The notes: generated from the letters alone by a model not told the origin. A DNA stretch of 64,000 nt from Dissophora ornata (GCA_025201705.1 MU616594.1:27652-91651), one strand, 5' to 3'. Positions 48,883-60,715 are shown, numbered from the stretch's first letter. Numbers and translations are program-made.

Positions 48883-51309
48883 ATGTCTCACGAACATCCC
48901 GTCGACCAAAAGGTTGAACCCGAAAAGGACGACTTTTACAATGAGAAAGCTGATGACGTTCAACTCCACGAAGACGCTGATGTTGAGAACTCGAAGATTG
49001 AAGCCGTTCGCTTGGGTATGTTCTACATTGCCGACCTCAATGCATGCAGCGCCACACGGAGCGCTCGGTACTGACATGGGTGTTACCAGCGCCCATTCAA
49101 CGTGTCTCGCGCAGTCCTCTAACTTCTAGATATCTTGCGATCGTTTGATTCCTTCCGAATAGTTGTCCCCATTACCGATGATCCCACTCTGATTGCAATT
49201 ACCTTCCGCTTTTGGATCATCTCATTCTTCTTCTCGGCAATTGGCGCTGTCATTCAGCAATACTACTTCTACCGTTCCACCTCCGGCTCGTTCTCGATCT
49301 TCTTTGTGAACTTGGCCTCGTACGCCATGGGTAAGGGTATGGCTAAAGTCCTCCCAGCCAACAAGATCTCTATTGGCAGCTACTCCATGTCCCTCAACCC
49401 TGGTCCATTCAACATCAAGGAACACGCCCTGATCGGTATCGCCGCTTCTACTGCTGCAAACGCTGCCTATGCCATCGATATTCTCTCCGCCACCGATCTC
49501 TTCTTGGATCACCGCGTCGGTCCCCTGGGCTCCCTTCTCCTTATCATCACTACCCAGAGCGTTGGTTATGGTATGGCCGGTGTCCTCCGCAAGTACCTCG
49601 TCTACCCCGCCGAGATGGTTTGGTGGAGTAACCTGGTTCAAGTTGTGTTCTACAACGCCATGCACAATACCGAGAAGTTCAAGGGCGCGAAAATGATTCG
49701 TGGCTGGTCGTACATGAAGTACTTCTGGGTCTTCTGCGGCGGCATGTTCATCTACGAATTCATTCCTCAGTGGCTCGCACCCCTGCTTGTCTACTTTGAC
49801 TGGATCTGCTGGATCAATCCGTTCAACAAGGATGTTTGGGCAATTTTCTCCTCTATCTACGGAGGCGGTGTCTTTTCTCTTTCCTTCGACTGGACGTCGA
49901 TCAGCGGTTCTACGATGTACTTACCATTAGCCGCTCAACTTTGCAACTACGGTGGTATGGTCCTCAACTACTGGATTCTTCTCCCCATCATGTGGCTCAC
50001 CAACGCCCTCGGAACCAAGACCATTGGCAAACCCTTGACCTCAAAACTCTTCTACACGAATGGAACTTCGTTCAACATTCACACCGTCTTGAATCCCGAT
50101 TACTCTTTAAACGATGCCCTCTACAACTCTGGCGAGCCCGCTTACATGTCTCCTATGTATGCTGTTGGTTTCTTGACATCCTTCATTGCCTTGGCCGGAT
50201 GTGTCTCCCACGTCATCTGTTTCCACGGCAAGGACATCTGGCGTAACTGGAAAATGGCCATAGGTTCCGAGGATGAAGATATCCACACCAAGATGATGAA
50301 GGTCTACCCTGAGGTCCCTCAGCTCTGGTATGGTATCTTCTACATCGCCATGGCTGCCTTGGCTATTCTCACGTGCGAAGTCTACAACCTGCAACTCCCA
50401 TGGTGGGGCCTTATCGTTGCCCTCGCCATCGGGTGGCTCCTGACGCTCCCTATCTGTGCCATGAATGCCATCACTGGTTTCGGTCCTGGTCTCAACGTTA
50501 TTACCGAGCTGGTTTGCGGTTACATGCTTCCTGGCAAGCCCATTGCCAACATGACCTTTAAATGCTACGGCTACATGGCTATGTACCAATGTATGAACCT
50601 GGTGTCTGATCTCAAACTCGGCCACTACATGAAGATCCCCCCTCGCTCCATGTTTGTCGGTCAGTTCTGGGGCACTCTCGTCGGTGCCTGCTTCAACTAC
50701 TTGACCATGGTCTTGATCATCGACTCTCAGCGCAGCATTCTTGACGGAACCAAGCAGGACCCCACTGGTCTCTGGACCGGTCAGCGTGTTCAGACTTTCT
50801 GGGGTTCTGGACTAATCTATGGTGCTCTTGGACCGGCTCGCATGTTCGCCCTCGATGACAAGTACGGTTTTGTCTACCTCGGTTTCTTGATCGGTGTCGT
50901 CATCCCCATCATTCTTTGGGCTTTGTCGAAAAAGTTTCCCAGCGTTAAGTGGGACAAATTCAATGTTGCCATCATTGCCGGAGGCATGAATTCCTTCCCC
51001 AACGGTTACGTTGTCGGAGTCTTTCCTTCGCTCATCGTCTGCATCATTTTCCAGTACTACATCTTCCGCTACCACAAGGGCTGGTGGAAGAAGTATGTTT
51101 TCATCCTGTCCTCGGCTTTGGACACTGGTGCGGCCTTCACTGGGTTGGTGATCTTCCTATTCCTTGGAGGAGGAATCTCACCCACCTTGTCGGTCAACAT
51201 ACCTTCATGGTGGGCTAACTACCACACACCCGATGGTGACAACGCCCCTTACATGGCCGTTAACCGTTGCGGTGCTGCTACACCTGATGGCTGGACTGGA
51301 GGTGTTTAA
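48883..51309 (+). CDS. Oligopeptide transporter (OPT family), copy D
   Basis: Exons 48883-49015 and 49163-51309 total 2280 nt, or 759 residues. The N-tail MSHEHPVDQKVEPEKDD is acidic and ends IEAVRLG at the conserved phase-1 intron. The NPG and KIPPR signatures, GFGPGLNVITELVCGYMLPG and the WTGGV end are all intact, with no frameshift. The upstream in-frame ATG at 49135 lies inside the intron and should not be used as the start. By family it is a proton-driven peptide importer; no substrate can be assigned. It is followed at about 250 bp by the transposon island. Confidence 0.94.
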
Positions 51310-51458
51310 ATGTATCTTTCTGCCACAAAAGTGAAGACATATCAAGCATATTAAAGCGTCTTTGTAACATACTTCACTCGTAATATTGGCGTCAAATACT
51401 AAGCCTAAGCTATCCCTTAATCCGTAAAGGGGGGATAAAAGTAAACTATAGGTTCAAT

Positions 51459-52306
51459 CTATAGAGGTTGTTGTCTGTTGGGGAGGGAGGACGGTCTTGA
51501 GAGGGACGGGGGACGTCCAAGTGTCTTGAGGTACTGTTGTCCGATCAAAGCCATGTTGTGCGCCCCCACTCCATCTCGGTGAATCCACCGGGCGCACTCA
51601 ACGCAAGCGCATGTTCTCATAGACGGCTTGGCGAGGCGGGTGGCCCGGTTCTCGACAACGCATGTTGGGAACATTGTTGATGTTAAGTATTCATCTACTA
51701 GGGCAGCCTTGTATCCAAGCGCAGCACTCTATCGGTGCAGAAATAACATAATGGTTACTATACAGGATTGTCACGGTGCCATGAGTACACTCAATCAAAA
51801 CGAAGAAGTACAACCATGCCTTTCACGATTTCTTTTCGCCTTTCGTACCTTCTGTAAGAGTCGTCTGAGAAACGTGGTGTGCATCGAAGAGAGGCTAAAG
51901 CCAGACCGGAAGGTTGCGTTCCCCAGTGCAAAAAGGACTTTCTCTGATCGACAGGTACGCCCTGACAGGCCTCACCCACCATCCGCAAAACGCCAGCCAC
52001 GGCCAAATCTATCTCCGACATTTTTGCTATTCTGTGCTCGTGAACCGCCTCCTTCTAGTCTCTTGATGCGTAAATCCCGTGGACTAGCGGTTCCAGCTGG
52101 TGGTACCTCTTGTGGGCTGCCGTTAAAGCTTCCCATGAGCCGTAGTCTGTTGAGGGGAGAGAATTCTCTAGGCCATAGACAGACGGGAGAGTGGTGGGCC
52201 TGTCCAAGTCGGGAATCCGTGTCCAAAGGGACGAGTCAACAACATCGCATGGACCGGCTGTTGGATTCTGTCGCCTCCAATGCTGCTCCCAGTCTCGGAA
52301 CGCCAC
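51459..52306 (-). pseudogene. Fanzor (TnpB-like RNA-guided nuclease), C-terminal half, decayed
   Basis: Reading down the minus strand, homology passes through several frames. 52306-52058 has a LPSVYGLENSLPSTDYGSWE segment followed by an LxxxY helix. 52060-51935 has EHRIAKMSEIDLAVAGVLRM. 51945-51805 has KVLFALGNATFRSGFSLSS, then TTFLRRLLQKVRKAK. 51728-51459 has AALGYKAALVDEYLTSTMFP, then TCACVECARWIHRDGVGAHN. This is the order found in Fanzor/TnpB proteins: the LG..F block, the RuvC-II E in VDEYLTS, a Cys zinc-binding cluster, the RuvC-III D in HRD..GAHNM, then a terminal Q.YL...RP tail. One shift lies in a T run near 51930. The break before 51728 could be an intron ending GATAG. The N-terminal half and RuvC-I were not identified. 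Confidence 0.72.
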
Positions 52307-52309
52307 AGA

Positions 52310-52975
52310 TAGTAGTCAGAGAGCCGCTCTCATCGAGCCGAATCTGGGATGGCTGTGTCGCCAGCAATCGCTGCATGTTTTCAACGAGAGTCGACGAGCC
52401 GGAGCTGATTTGGAGAGGTCGGAGGCGTTTGTTAGAGGGAGCAGTTTCGGTGGCGTCCGCGCCATCGACGTTGGCTGCTCGTTTTGGGCGGGATGAAGCC
52501 TGCTGTGTCGATGTTGTTGTGTGAGTAGACATGTGGCGTCGGGCGGACTTTGCAGCGAACTGCACCGTTGCGCGGAAACTTCGCGCATTCACTAACGCAA
52601 AAAACATCGAATTCGCATCTCTCCTTGGCCAGATCTTCCTCCACTCCGTCTGTCGCCTTGATCCAGCCAGTGAGGTTTGTGATACCCATTTGATACAAGT
52701 CGAAGTAAATTTACTATTGAAGGTTGCGAGTCTACTCCCTCTTCTAATTTTACAGATTCTCTCGATAGCATGACTCACAATCACTTTCAGCATCGGCCTG
52801 ACAGAGTTCTGTTGAAGGTGTTGATGATGACGGTATTTGTTCTGATGCCCAACGGAGAAGGGGGCAGTTAAGGAGAAAGGGACACAAGGCGAACGCTTAC
52901 GACGACGCGGCGACTCAAGGTAGAAAAGGCACAGCAAATTTTGTGACGTGTAAATAAAAAGAGGTACAAAAAAGC
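52310..52975 (-). other. Spacer or lost N-terminal part between Fanzor and piggyBac remnants
   Basis: Open minus-strand frames exist (one covers 52236-52979) but I recognise no domain. The direction and position suit the missing N-terminal half of the Fanzor protein, without recognisable motifs. Confidence 0.3.
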
Positions 52976-53995
52976 TCATGGGCGCGTATGGTACTCTTCA
53001 AATCAGTTTCGATCATTCTTGTTGCAAAGAGGAACCTTGCAGAGTGAGCAAATTCGTGGGTGGGTTGAAGATTTGCTTGTGTTACGCCTTCTCGTTTCTT
53101 GTGTCTGCATAGGATGCAGTAGGGGTGGCCCTTGGTCCGGACAGGGTAATGAGAGCCAGTCATGAATCGTTCATCGTCAAATTTTTTCGAGACATAAGGG
53201 GATATTTGGGTCGGGGTGTTGCGAGTGTTGGTGTTTCTCTTCTGTCGGCTGTCATATTTGGCGGACTCTAACAGATGAGCTGTCGGAACTCCCTGTGATG
53301 CATAGAAGAGCCGGAGAGTTTATTGATAAGGTACGCGTTGATGATTGTCGTGTCCAGTAACCAGAAGAAGATCGGAACCCATGTGCGATAAGTCCGGAGC
53401 TGAGTCGAATAGTAGCTGCGTAACTGGTCGGCGATGTCGACTCCATTCATGTGGCAATTGTAGTCATCGATGATTTTTGGGATCGGGAGTAACACCCTGG
53501 ATTGTCCTTTGAAAACAGCCCGCACTGATTTTGCGTTGGTGCCTGTCTCTCGAGGGCATCTGCGATTTCGGATAACGGACCACTCGTCGTCGCCAAGGCT
53601 GAGGGCGTGGACGGTGGAGAGCATAGAGACAGGTCCATTGTCCATCCAGAACACGGCAAGAACTTTATCCTTAACCATGACTCCTGATATAGTGTTCCAG
53701 TCGAAACGATCGCCCTTTTTGACCTTGAGCGCTTTTGGGAACTAAGAAAAGTTGATCCTAGCTGTTCCACATGCACCAATGTTGGCTTCCCGCAACTTCA
53801 AAAAAAGAGGGACGTTGGAGAAATAGTTGTCCATGAAAACAGTGTACTGCTTGTTGTGATGGGGAAGTGTCGTGGCGAGTTGGTAGACGGCGCTGGAGGT
53901 GTCGGTCAGTCCTGGTATTTTTCGAGAGGTTGACTTACAGTGACTAGCAGGTTTGTATGTGAACAGCGAGGTGGACACGAGAGTTTCGAGATTTC
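52976..53995 (-). pseudogene. piggyBac-type transposase, 5'-truncated and decayed
   Basis: Minus-strand text: LFTYKPASHC .. TLPHHNKQYTVFMDNYFSN, VPLFLKLREANIGACGTAR, in-frame TAG at 53742-53744, then FPKALKVKKGDRFDWNTIS, VKDKVLAVFWMDNGPVSMLS, IDDYNCHMNGVDIADQLRSY and WVPIFFWLLDTTIINAYLIN. This is the DDE_Tnp_1_7 fold: the second catalytic Asp in FMDNYFS and the third in NGVD are present. The first half of the protein, including the first Asp (DE..M..F.GR region), is missing above 54000. A Cys/His-rich tail (HPYCILCRHKKREG) follows in another frame. No convincing terminal inverted repeats with TTAA duplications were found by eye. Inactive. Confidence 0.85.
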
Positions 53996-53999
53996 GCGC

Positions 54000-55290
54000 C
54001 TAGAAAGATAACGAAAACGAAAGTTACTTATCTTTAAAAACGAGGTATGTTATATGGTCGAAAGTCACGTTAAGGTACGAGGGTTAGAAGAGAATAAACT
54101 TTTGCTTGAATTGAACTAAAGTGCCTTAGCCTACACGCTCTCGACTATTGTAGTTTTCACTAAATAGTCTCAAGCAGTTACCGTTTTGTATTCCGAGGCT
54201 CTCCTCTTTCTGCATTACTCCACTATATATCGTGATTGTCAATTCTACTATCTGATAACACCATATACACACTAGCCTATTTTCTTTCTGGGTGGGATTT
54301 CCGCCTTACAATGATTGGTTCATGGAAGCTGTTAGACAGGCAGCATCGCCTGTATGAAGACAGGGCTCCCATTATTTGTACTCATCGAGCGCGTCCTCTT
54401 GCAATGAAAATAAATCACAAAAGCCAATCAGTCACCAGGCAGATAGCTCTCGTTGCCCTTCAGTGTGCCGAGTTCGATTGCAATATTATTTGCTGGCTAC
54501 CCTCTCTTCACATCTTAGTGTGCCTCCCGAAAACAAATGGTCGCTCTAGGCTGCTCGAAATAACGTGATTGTTGTATGAAAGGCATATATCAGCAAACTG
54601 TATGAGAAAGCCTCCCGGTATTTAATTTTTCGCATATTCCACCCTCCCTGCCTTTTGTGCTGTGATATTGTATCCTCTTCAAATCCCGACAAGCGCTTTG
54701 GATAGCTTGGCCCACAACCACGACCCAGCAATCAAAGAGCTGAGCCAGACATTCCCGCCTTTTCAATATGAAAATATCTCAACTGAAGGTGGACCATGCA
54801 GCCATTGAAGCCGCCTGAAAAGAATTCGCTTGTTCGACTCGCCACAAGTAATCACGCTCCACTTTCTGTATTGTTCATAACGGACGCCTAATGGTGTGAT
54901 TGAAATAAGGCATTCGGAAACACATCGAGTTGTCCAATGCTCTTTTCCCACAGCACGAAAAATGTATGAGCGTGCATGTATGTTGTTTGTCGACTTTTGG
55001 TTTTCTCGGTAACCTTGTGTGCGGGCCAATCAGATTCTTTACCAAATGCCCACCAGCGTGTTCACACGCACACATCTCCGAGCGTGTCAAAAATTTAAAC
55101 TGAAATTAAACCACACGACGCATCGCTCATCTTACTGTGGCCTTACATCCGCGCCCCATTCTCCAGCGTATGATGCACTTATATATCGGCCCCTGGCCCT
55201 GCTATTCAATGAATATATACGAACAATCTGCTCATGTCTTCCCGAGGCCTGTTCAAAGCCTCGTGAGATAGAGAAGCTATGTATTCAGCC
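54000..55290. other. Intergenic region upstream of OPT copy E
   Basis: About 1.3 kb without a supported gene. It probably contains the lost 5' part of the piggyBac element, but I see no transposase text. Confidence 0.35.
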
Positions 55291-55292
55291 TC

Positions 55293-55300
55293 TATAAATA
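55293..55300 (+). promoter_or_regulatory. TATA box of OPT copy E
   Basis: TATAAATA 149 bp upstream of the start codon, followed by a C/T-rich leader. Confidence 0.5.
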
Positions 55301-55448
55301 CGTCGGTTTCCTATCTTCCATTTCGGCCTCTTCGTCAATTCTCCACGAGTTTTCGCCGCCTATACCAGCCACCCTCCGTTCTCATTTCCCCTTCTTCCAT
55401 CTGCCCCCTGTCCCTTGACATCCCAGCGGTTTCATCCGTCTAAACACT

Positions 55449-57887
55449 ATGGCTGATCGCGCCTCCGTGAAGGAAGGTCACAATGAGGATTTCCCTCCTG
55501 AGAAGACATCCTTCGACTTTTATGAGAAGGGAGCTAAGACCGATGGTGATATCACCCTTGAAGAAGAAGACCAAGAGAACTCACCTATTGAAGCAGTCCG
55601 TCTCGGTAAGGCCACTTGTTGCTTCATCAATCTCCTCGTTCAACCTACCGCCCGACGTTCAGCTTCAAGAGAGGCGTGTTATCTCTGAATTCGTGGACTA
55701 ATCCAGGTCATTGTCACTCTTTGCTCATACAGCCATCCCTATCACCGATGATCCAACACTGCCTGTGGTAACATTCCGGTTCTGGATCATCTCGTTCCTG
55801 TTCACTGCCTTGGGTGCCACTATCCAGCAGTATTACTTCTTCCGTTCGACATCCGGTTCCTTCTCGATTTTCTTTGTCAATCTGGTCTCCTACTCCATGG
55901 GTAAGGCCATGGCCCGCATCCTGCCTGGAAACAAGATCTCGGTCTTTGGTCAAGAGCTTTCCCTAAATCCCGGCCCATTCAACATTAAGGAGCACGCCTT
56001 GATCGGTATTGCTGTCTCGACCGGTGCCGGTGCCGCCTATGCCATCGACATCTTGTCTGCGACGGACATCTTCCTGAACTTCCGCATCAACGCTCTCGGA
56101 TCTCTCTTGTTGATCATCACAACTCAGTGCTGTGGATATGGTATGGCTGGTATGCTACGCAGGTACCTTATCTACCCTGCTGAGATGGTCTGGTGGGGTA
56201 ATTTGGTCCAGGTCGTATTCTACAACACTATGCACAAGACCGATGACTTCAAACGCGTCAAGCTTGTCAGAGGCTGGTCCCGCATGAAGTTCTTCTGGGT
56301 CGTCGTCGCTGTGACGTTCGTCTACCAGTTCATCCCTCAGTGGCTGGCGCCCATATTGATTTACTTTGATTGGCTCTGCTGGATCAACCCTTTCAACATG
56401 AACTTCTGGGCCATGTTCTCATCTATATCTGGGTCCGGCATTATGTCCCTATCTTTCGATTGGACCTCGATCGGTGGACCCACTATGTACCTGCCCTTGG
56501 CCGCTCAGCTTTGCTCCCTCGGTGGAATTATTCTCAATTACTGGATCATTCTTCCCATCCTGTGGATGAACAACACCTTGGGCATCAAGACTATGGGCAG
56601 GCCTTTGACCTCCCGCCTGTTCTTCGAGAATGGTACCCGTTTTAATATCGAAACCGTTTTGAACGACGACTACACAGTTAACGAGGCTGTCTATGATTCG
56701 GGGTCACAGGCTAACATGGCTCCTATGTACGCTCTTGGCTTTATGACCTCCTTCATTGCCTTGGCTGGATGCTGCTCGCATTATTCTGCTTCCACGGCAA
56801 GGATATCTGGCGCAACTGGAAGCGCGCTGTCGGTTCCAAAGAAGATGATATCCACACCAAGATGATGAAGGTTTACCCCGAGGTCCCCCAGCTTTGGTAC
56901 GCCATCTTCTACGTGATCATGGCTATCCTGGCCTGCATTACTTGCGAGTTCTACGGCACCCAGCTCCCCTGGTGGGGACTTTTGCTCTCGCTCTTCGTCG
57001 GGTGGTTCTTGACTCTCCCCATCGGTGTCATGAACGCCATTACTGGTTACGGCCCTGGCCTCAACGTCATTACTGAGTTGATTTGCGGTTACGTCTTGCC
57101 CGGCAAGCCCATTGCCAACATGACTTTCAAGTGCTACGGATACATGGCTATGTACCAATGTAACCTGCTCATGTCAGATCTCAAACTCGGCCACTACATG
57201 AAGATCCCGCCTCGTTCCATGTTCGTTGGACAGTTCTGGGGTACTATCATCGGTTCCGTCTTCAATTACTTGACCATGATTCTCATCATTGACTCTCAGC
57301 GCGACGCCTTGAACGGTGAGAAGCCTGACCCCAACGGCCTCTGGACTGGCCAACGTGTCCAGACTTTCTGGGGCTCTGGGTTGATTTACGGCGCCTTGGG
57401 ACCTGCTCGCATGTTTGCCCTCGATGGCAAGTACTGGTTCGTCTACATTGGATTCCTGATCGGATTCATTGGCCCCATCCTCGTCTGGGCCTTATCCAAG
57501 AAGTTTCCCCAGTACACGTGGTCGAAGTTCAACATTGCTATCATTGCTGGTGGTATGGGTGCATTCCCCAACGGCTACTCTGTCGGCGTCCTGCCCTCAC
57601 TCATTATCTGTGTCATCTTCCAGTACTATATATTCAGCTACCACAAGGGCTGGTGGAAAAAGTATGTCTTCATTCTGTCAGCTGCGTTGGATACGGGTGC
57701 TGCCTTCACTGGGTTGGTGATCTTCTTGTTCCTCGGAGGAGGTATCTCATCCAAGTTGGCGGTTAATGTTCCATCATGGTGGGGTAATTTTTACACAGAG
57801 GAGGATCCCCGCTTCCCCAACGCTCCCTACCTCTCTGTCGACCGCTGCGGTGCTGCCAATAACCAATGGACCGCTGGCAGTCTTTAA
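55449..57887 (+). pseudogene. Oligopeptide transporter (OPT family), copy E, with a one-base frameshift
   Basis: Exon 1 is 55449-55605 (MADRASVKEGHNEDF .. IEAVRLG) and exon 2 is 55733-57887, with the cluster's usual phase-1 intron. The spliced length is 2312 nt, two bases over a multiple of three. At 56775-56790 the frame is lost: upstream reads FIALAGCCSHY, while one base further the next frame reads FCFHGKDIWRNWK. Compared with LAGCVSHVICFHGKD in the paralogues, one base is missing after CAT. Everything else (NPGPFNIKEHA, KIPPRSMF, GPGLNVITELICGY) is intact on both sides, which suggests either a very young pseudogene or a sequencing error. It ends QWTAGSL instead of WTGGV. Confidence 0.88.
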
Positions 57888-57889
57888 AA

Positions 57890-58800
57890 CTCTTAGAAGG
57901 CTTATAACCGGATAGAGTAGATCAATTCTTTGTAGCGTATTTCTTTCTGATGAATACACAAGTGACCCAAGGGGGTTCCAATTCATACAACCGCACCATC
58001 ACATGTGTTTTGGATAACTTGTTCTCCGAGGGCAAAAAGGTATCCATCTCACCTGATCAAACCCGTTGGAATCCCGGGTAAGGGGGGAGAGGTTTTTTCA
58101 GATCTTGTGAGCATTGGCTTTCTGAGCGCTTTTTGTTATTATTTACATCCATTTCCTGACTGAGCTACCAAATAACCCGGAAGCTAGACTATGTCTGTTC
58201 TCTACCTCAATTTAACTGAGCTCGCTCCTACTGCGTGAATGAAGTCTTCCATGGCATTTTTCTTTCTTTTTGACAATGCCCCTGTTATCAGACTATGGGT
58301 GTTGTTTAGCCAATAAGCGGATATCTCGATTCGGTCAGGGTCTCCACTGCGTAATCATGAAAACCGTCGTGATGACAATGTTACAGCCAGAACCTTTCGT
58401 ATTTACCGGCCTTGTAGCCGTGCTGAGAGGAATCCAACTCTGATTTTGTTACGATCTGTAATGGAGCGCGGCTAGATGAGGCGTCGTTGTGAGCTCGTGT
58501 CATCCTCGCTTCCCGCTGCCTCCGGGGCTACCAACATACCAAGCGAGTAGATTTCTTTTCTTTTTTTTCCCTTTGGGACTCAGCGTTTTATTACAGGGTT
58601 GTTACATAAGGAAAAGGCAAAAATGATTAAAGATAGATAATGAGAGTTGAAAACAAGTCGTATGATTGCTCACGTCTTGGCTCTTCCTGATGGATTATGT
58701 TGTTACCAGGGAATCCGATTGTTTTGATTTGTTGTAACCGGACTATGGAGTGTACACAAGCGCCTCTCTTCGTTTTATACGGATTAGGACTTGGGTTTCT
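57890..58800. other. Intergenic, convergent 3' ends
   Basis: About 900 bp between the 3' ends of OPT copy E and the wall-protein gene. Nothing recognisable apart from a T/C-rich run at about 58553-58573. Confidence 0.4.
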
Positions 58801-59334
58801 TTAAAGGAGCTGGAGTGCGACGGCAGCGGCGCCAGCAAAGGCCATTATGACATTGGCACCCAAGGAGTTGGCACCGCTAGGCTTGCTGGTGGATGCGGCG
58901 GCGTTGCCGGTGGTGGTGGTGGCGGCCGAGGGGGCAGCTGAGGAAGCTGCGGGCTGGGATGAGGGGTTGGCAATCTGGAATATGTTGGTGTAAGATTCCT
59001 GACCCGTGGGCTGGGTGCGGACAATAATCGAGTACTGGCCTGAGGCAATGGTGTTGGGGACCGTAAAGTATGCAGTAGTGTTCTTGCCAGAGCAGTCGAG
59101 CTGTCCGAGAGTGGCGACATAACGGACGGCAGTCGAAGGGCCGTTAATAAGATCGACGGTAACGTTCTTTCCGGCCTCGCCCATCAAGGCACAGTTACCA
59201 GACCAGCCCACGAACTCAGATCGGCCGGTGGTCCAGGTCGAGCCTGCGGTGGGGTTGTTGATTTGCAACATATCGGCGGTGGCCAAGGCGACCAGGGAGG
59301 AGGCGGCAACGGCGATGGCAGCGAGGAACTTCAT
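58801..59334 (-). CDS. Secreted Ser/Thr-rich GPI-anchored wall protein (Kre9/Knh1-like N-domain)
   Basis: A single exon of 177 residues starting at MKFLAAIAVAASSLVALATA, a clear signal peptide. Residues about 21-120 form a domain with DMLQINNPTAGSTWTTGR, VGWSGNC and VDLINGP..AVRYVATLG, ending FTVPNTIASGQYSIIVRTQP. This is the pattern of the fungal Ser-Thr-rich GPI-anchored family (Kre9/Knh1-like, PF10342). A Ser/Ala/Thr-rich stalk, a short polar step and a hydrophobic end (VIMAFAGAAAVALQLL) form a GPI signal. It is probably bound to the plasma membrane or wall glucan. The start was taken at 59334 because the signal peptide begins there. TATAAATG lies at 59441-59448 (minus strand), about 110 bp upstream. 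Confidence 0.9.
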   Translation of the reverse strand: MKFLAAIAVAASSLVALATADMLQINNPTAGSTWTTGRSEFVGWSGNCALMGEAGKNVTVDLINGPSTAVRYVATLGQLDCSGKNTTAYFTVPNTIASGQYSIIVRTQPTGQESYTNIFQIANPSSQPAASSAAPSAATTTTGNAAASTSKPSGANSLGANVIMAFAGAAAVALQLL

Positions 59335-59440
59335 GATGTATATGTTGGGCTGTTGTGGGAGAGAAGGGCGAGAGTGTACAGATAAGGCGAGGGAATTAAG
59401 AGAAATTTGAGGAAGCGGGGTCGGGACCTGATGTCCTGTC

Positions 59441-59448
59441 CATTTATA
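59441..59448 (-). promoter_or_regulatory. TATA box of the wall-protein gene
   Basis: TATAAATG on the minus strand about 107 bp before the start codon. Confidence 0.45.
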
Positions 59449-59499
59449 GGGGATGAGAGCTGAGTGCAGATGGAACATTCGTGTCTTTCTACAAGAAAT

Positions 59500-60715
59500 C
59501 GCACGTTATTGCTGAACTTTGTGATTACCGGGTCAGATTGGAATAAATAAAATTTATTTTTAGTTTGAGTGTGCAGCCGGACCTACAGACATCCCAACGG
59601 TGGGGTCGTGCGGTCAGCACCTTCAGATGCCTCCAATGCCAATCACATTCATTCAGCTCCTCTGTCTCTGTCGCAGTATGCGAGAGACCCGGGGAGCTCA
59701 GATATACGTCCGTTCATAGATACAGCACCATGATGTCCTTAGCATACAAATATCGATGCCAGGTCGGCATACCGTCATCTCCCTCTGTAGATGCGCAAAT
59801 TCCATGTTTTGGTTCACAATACTCATAGCAGAATTGCGGCCTTGATAGACGTAAGGTACATAATGCTCCATCTAAACCCGTCTTACTAACGTACGTAAAG
59901 AGAGGCTGCATTCACTTTTAGACCCGACGATTAGCCCTATTTTTCCTAACAGGCGCCAGCTGGATTGGCTTTGTTTTAGCGCCAGACAAATACATTAACG
60001 CCGGTCTTCTCGGACCGGAGGAAGGTGGCGTGTGGGACCGACGGACAGATGTTGACGAGAGGAGAGAGATTGAAGGAGAGCATGGAACATGCGATTATTT
60101 GAACTGCAGCTCTCTCAACCTTCATTTTATTTTTACGTGCTAATATATTCGTCTCGATCGGTAACATTGGAAGGTAGCAGCTCGCTTTCGACGCCGTCAT
60201 TTTGCGGCAATAGCCGCGCGCGCCCTGTTTCGACAGGTTATAATAATCACTCCTAGGTGGGAACTGCTGCAAGCACGCCGGTGCAAGATGAAGATAGGGA
60301 GCAGAGTTTTATACCGACAATTGATGAGAGGGATGACTAAGGCTCTCAAGGGCTCATCTGGCACCCAGGTGTTCATTTTCTTGCATTCTGCACGCGAGCC
60401 ATGGCTTCACGGAATTAAATTTGACTTTTTGATTTGAGTGTGAGAGCATTTTGGTTGTGCTTTATAGCATTTTACGGAGAAAAACGAAAACGCGGAAATA
60501 AGGGAAGAAACAAAATGCCAAATAGGTGGAATGAATGAGTAGTAATAATACAGGTTGTGGACTATGAGATGTATGAGATGAGGATTGTGAAGAGTGAGGG
60601 TCAAAATAACAACTTAGAGGACAACTAATGACATGCAGAAATGTGGATGCGTGAATAAGAAATCAATCAACGAGAGAAAGAAAAATTAAGAATGAGCATG
60701 GCGCCGAGTCCGCTT
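59500..60715. other. Intergenic region
   Basis: 1.2 kb with no supported gene. It includes the wall-protein upstream region and the 3' flank of MRD1. Confidence 0.4.

Noticed and set aside
50107..50625. Long minus-strand frames opposite the OPT genes (also 49222-49665, 56781-57158)
   Set aside because: The same shadow recurs in each paralogue and reflects OPT codon use.
51340..54075. Terminal inverted repeats with TTAA for the piggyBac element
   Set aside because: TTAA occurs at about 51352, 51417, 54034 and 54070, but the adjacent bases do not form matching inverted ends. Boundaries remain unknown.
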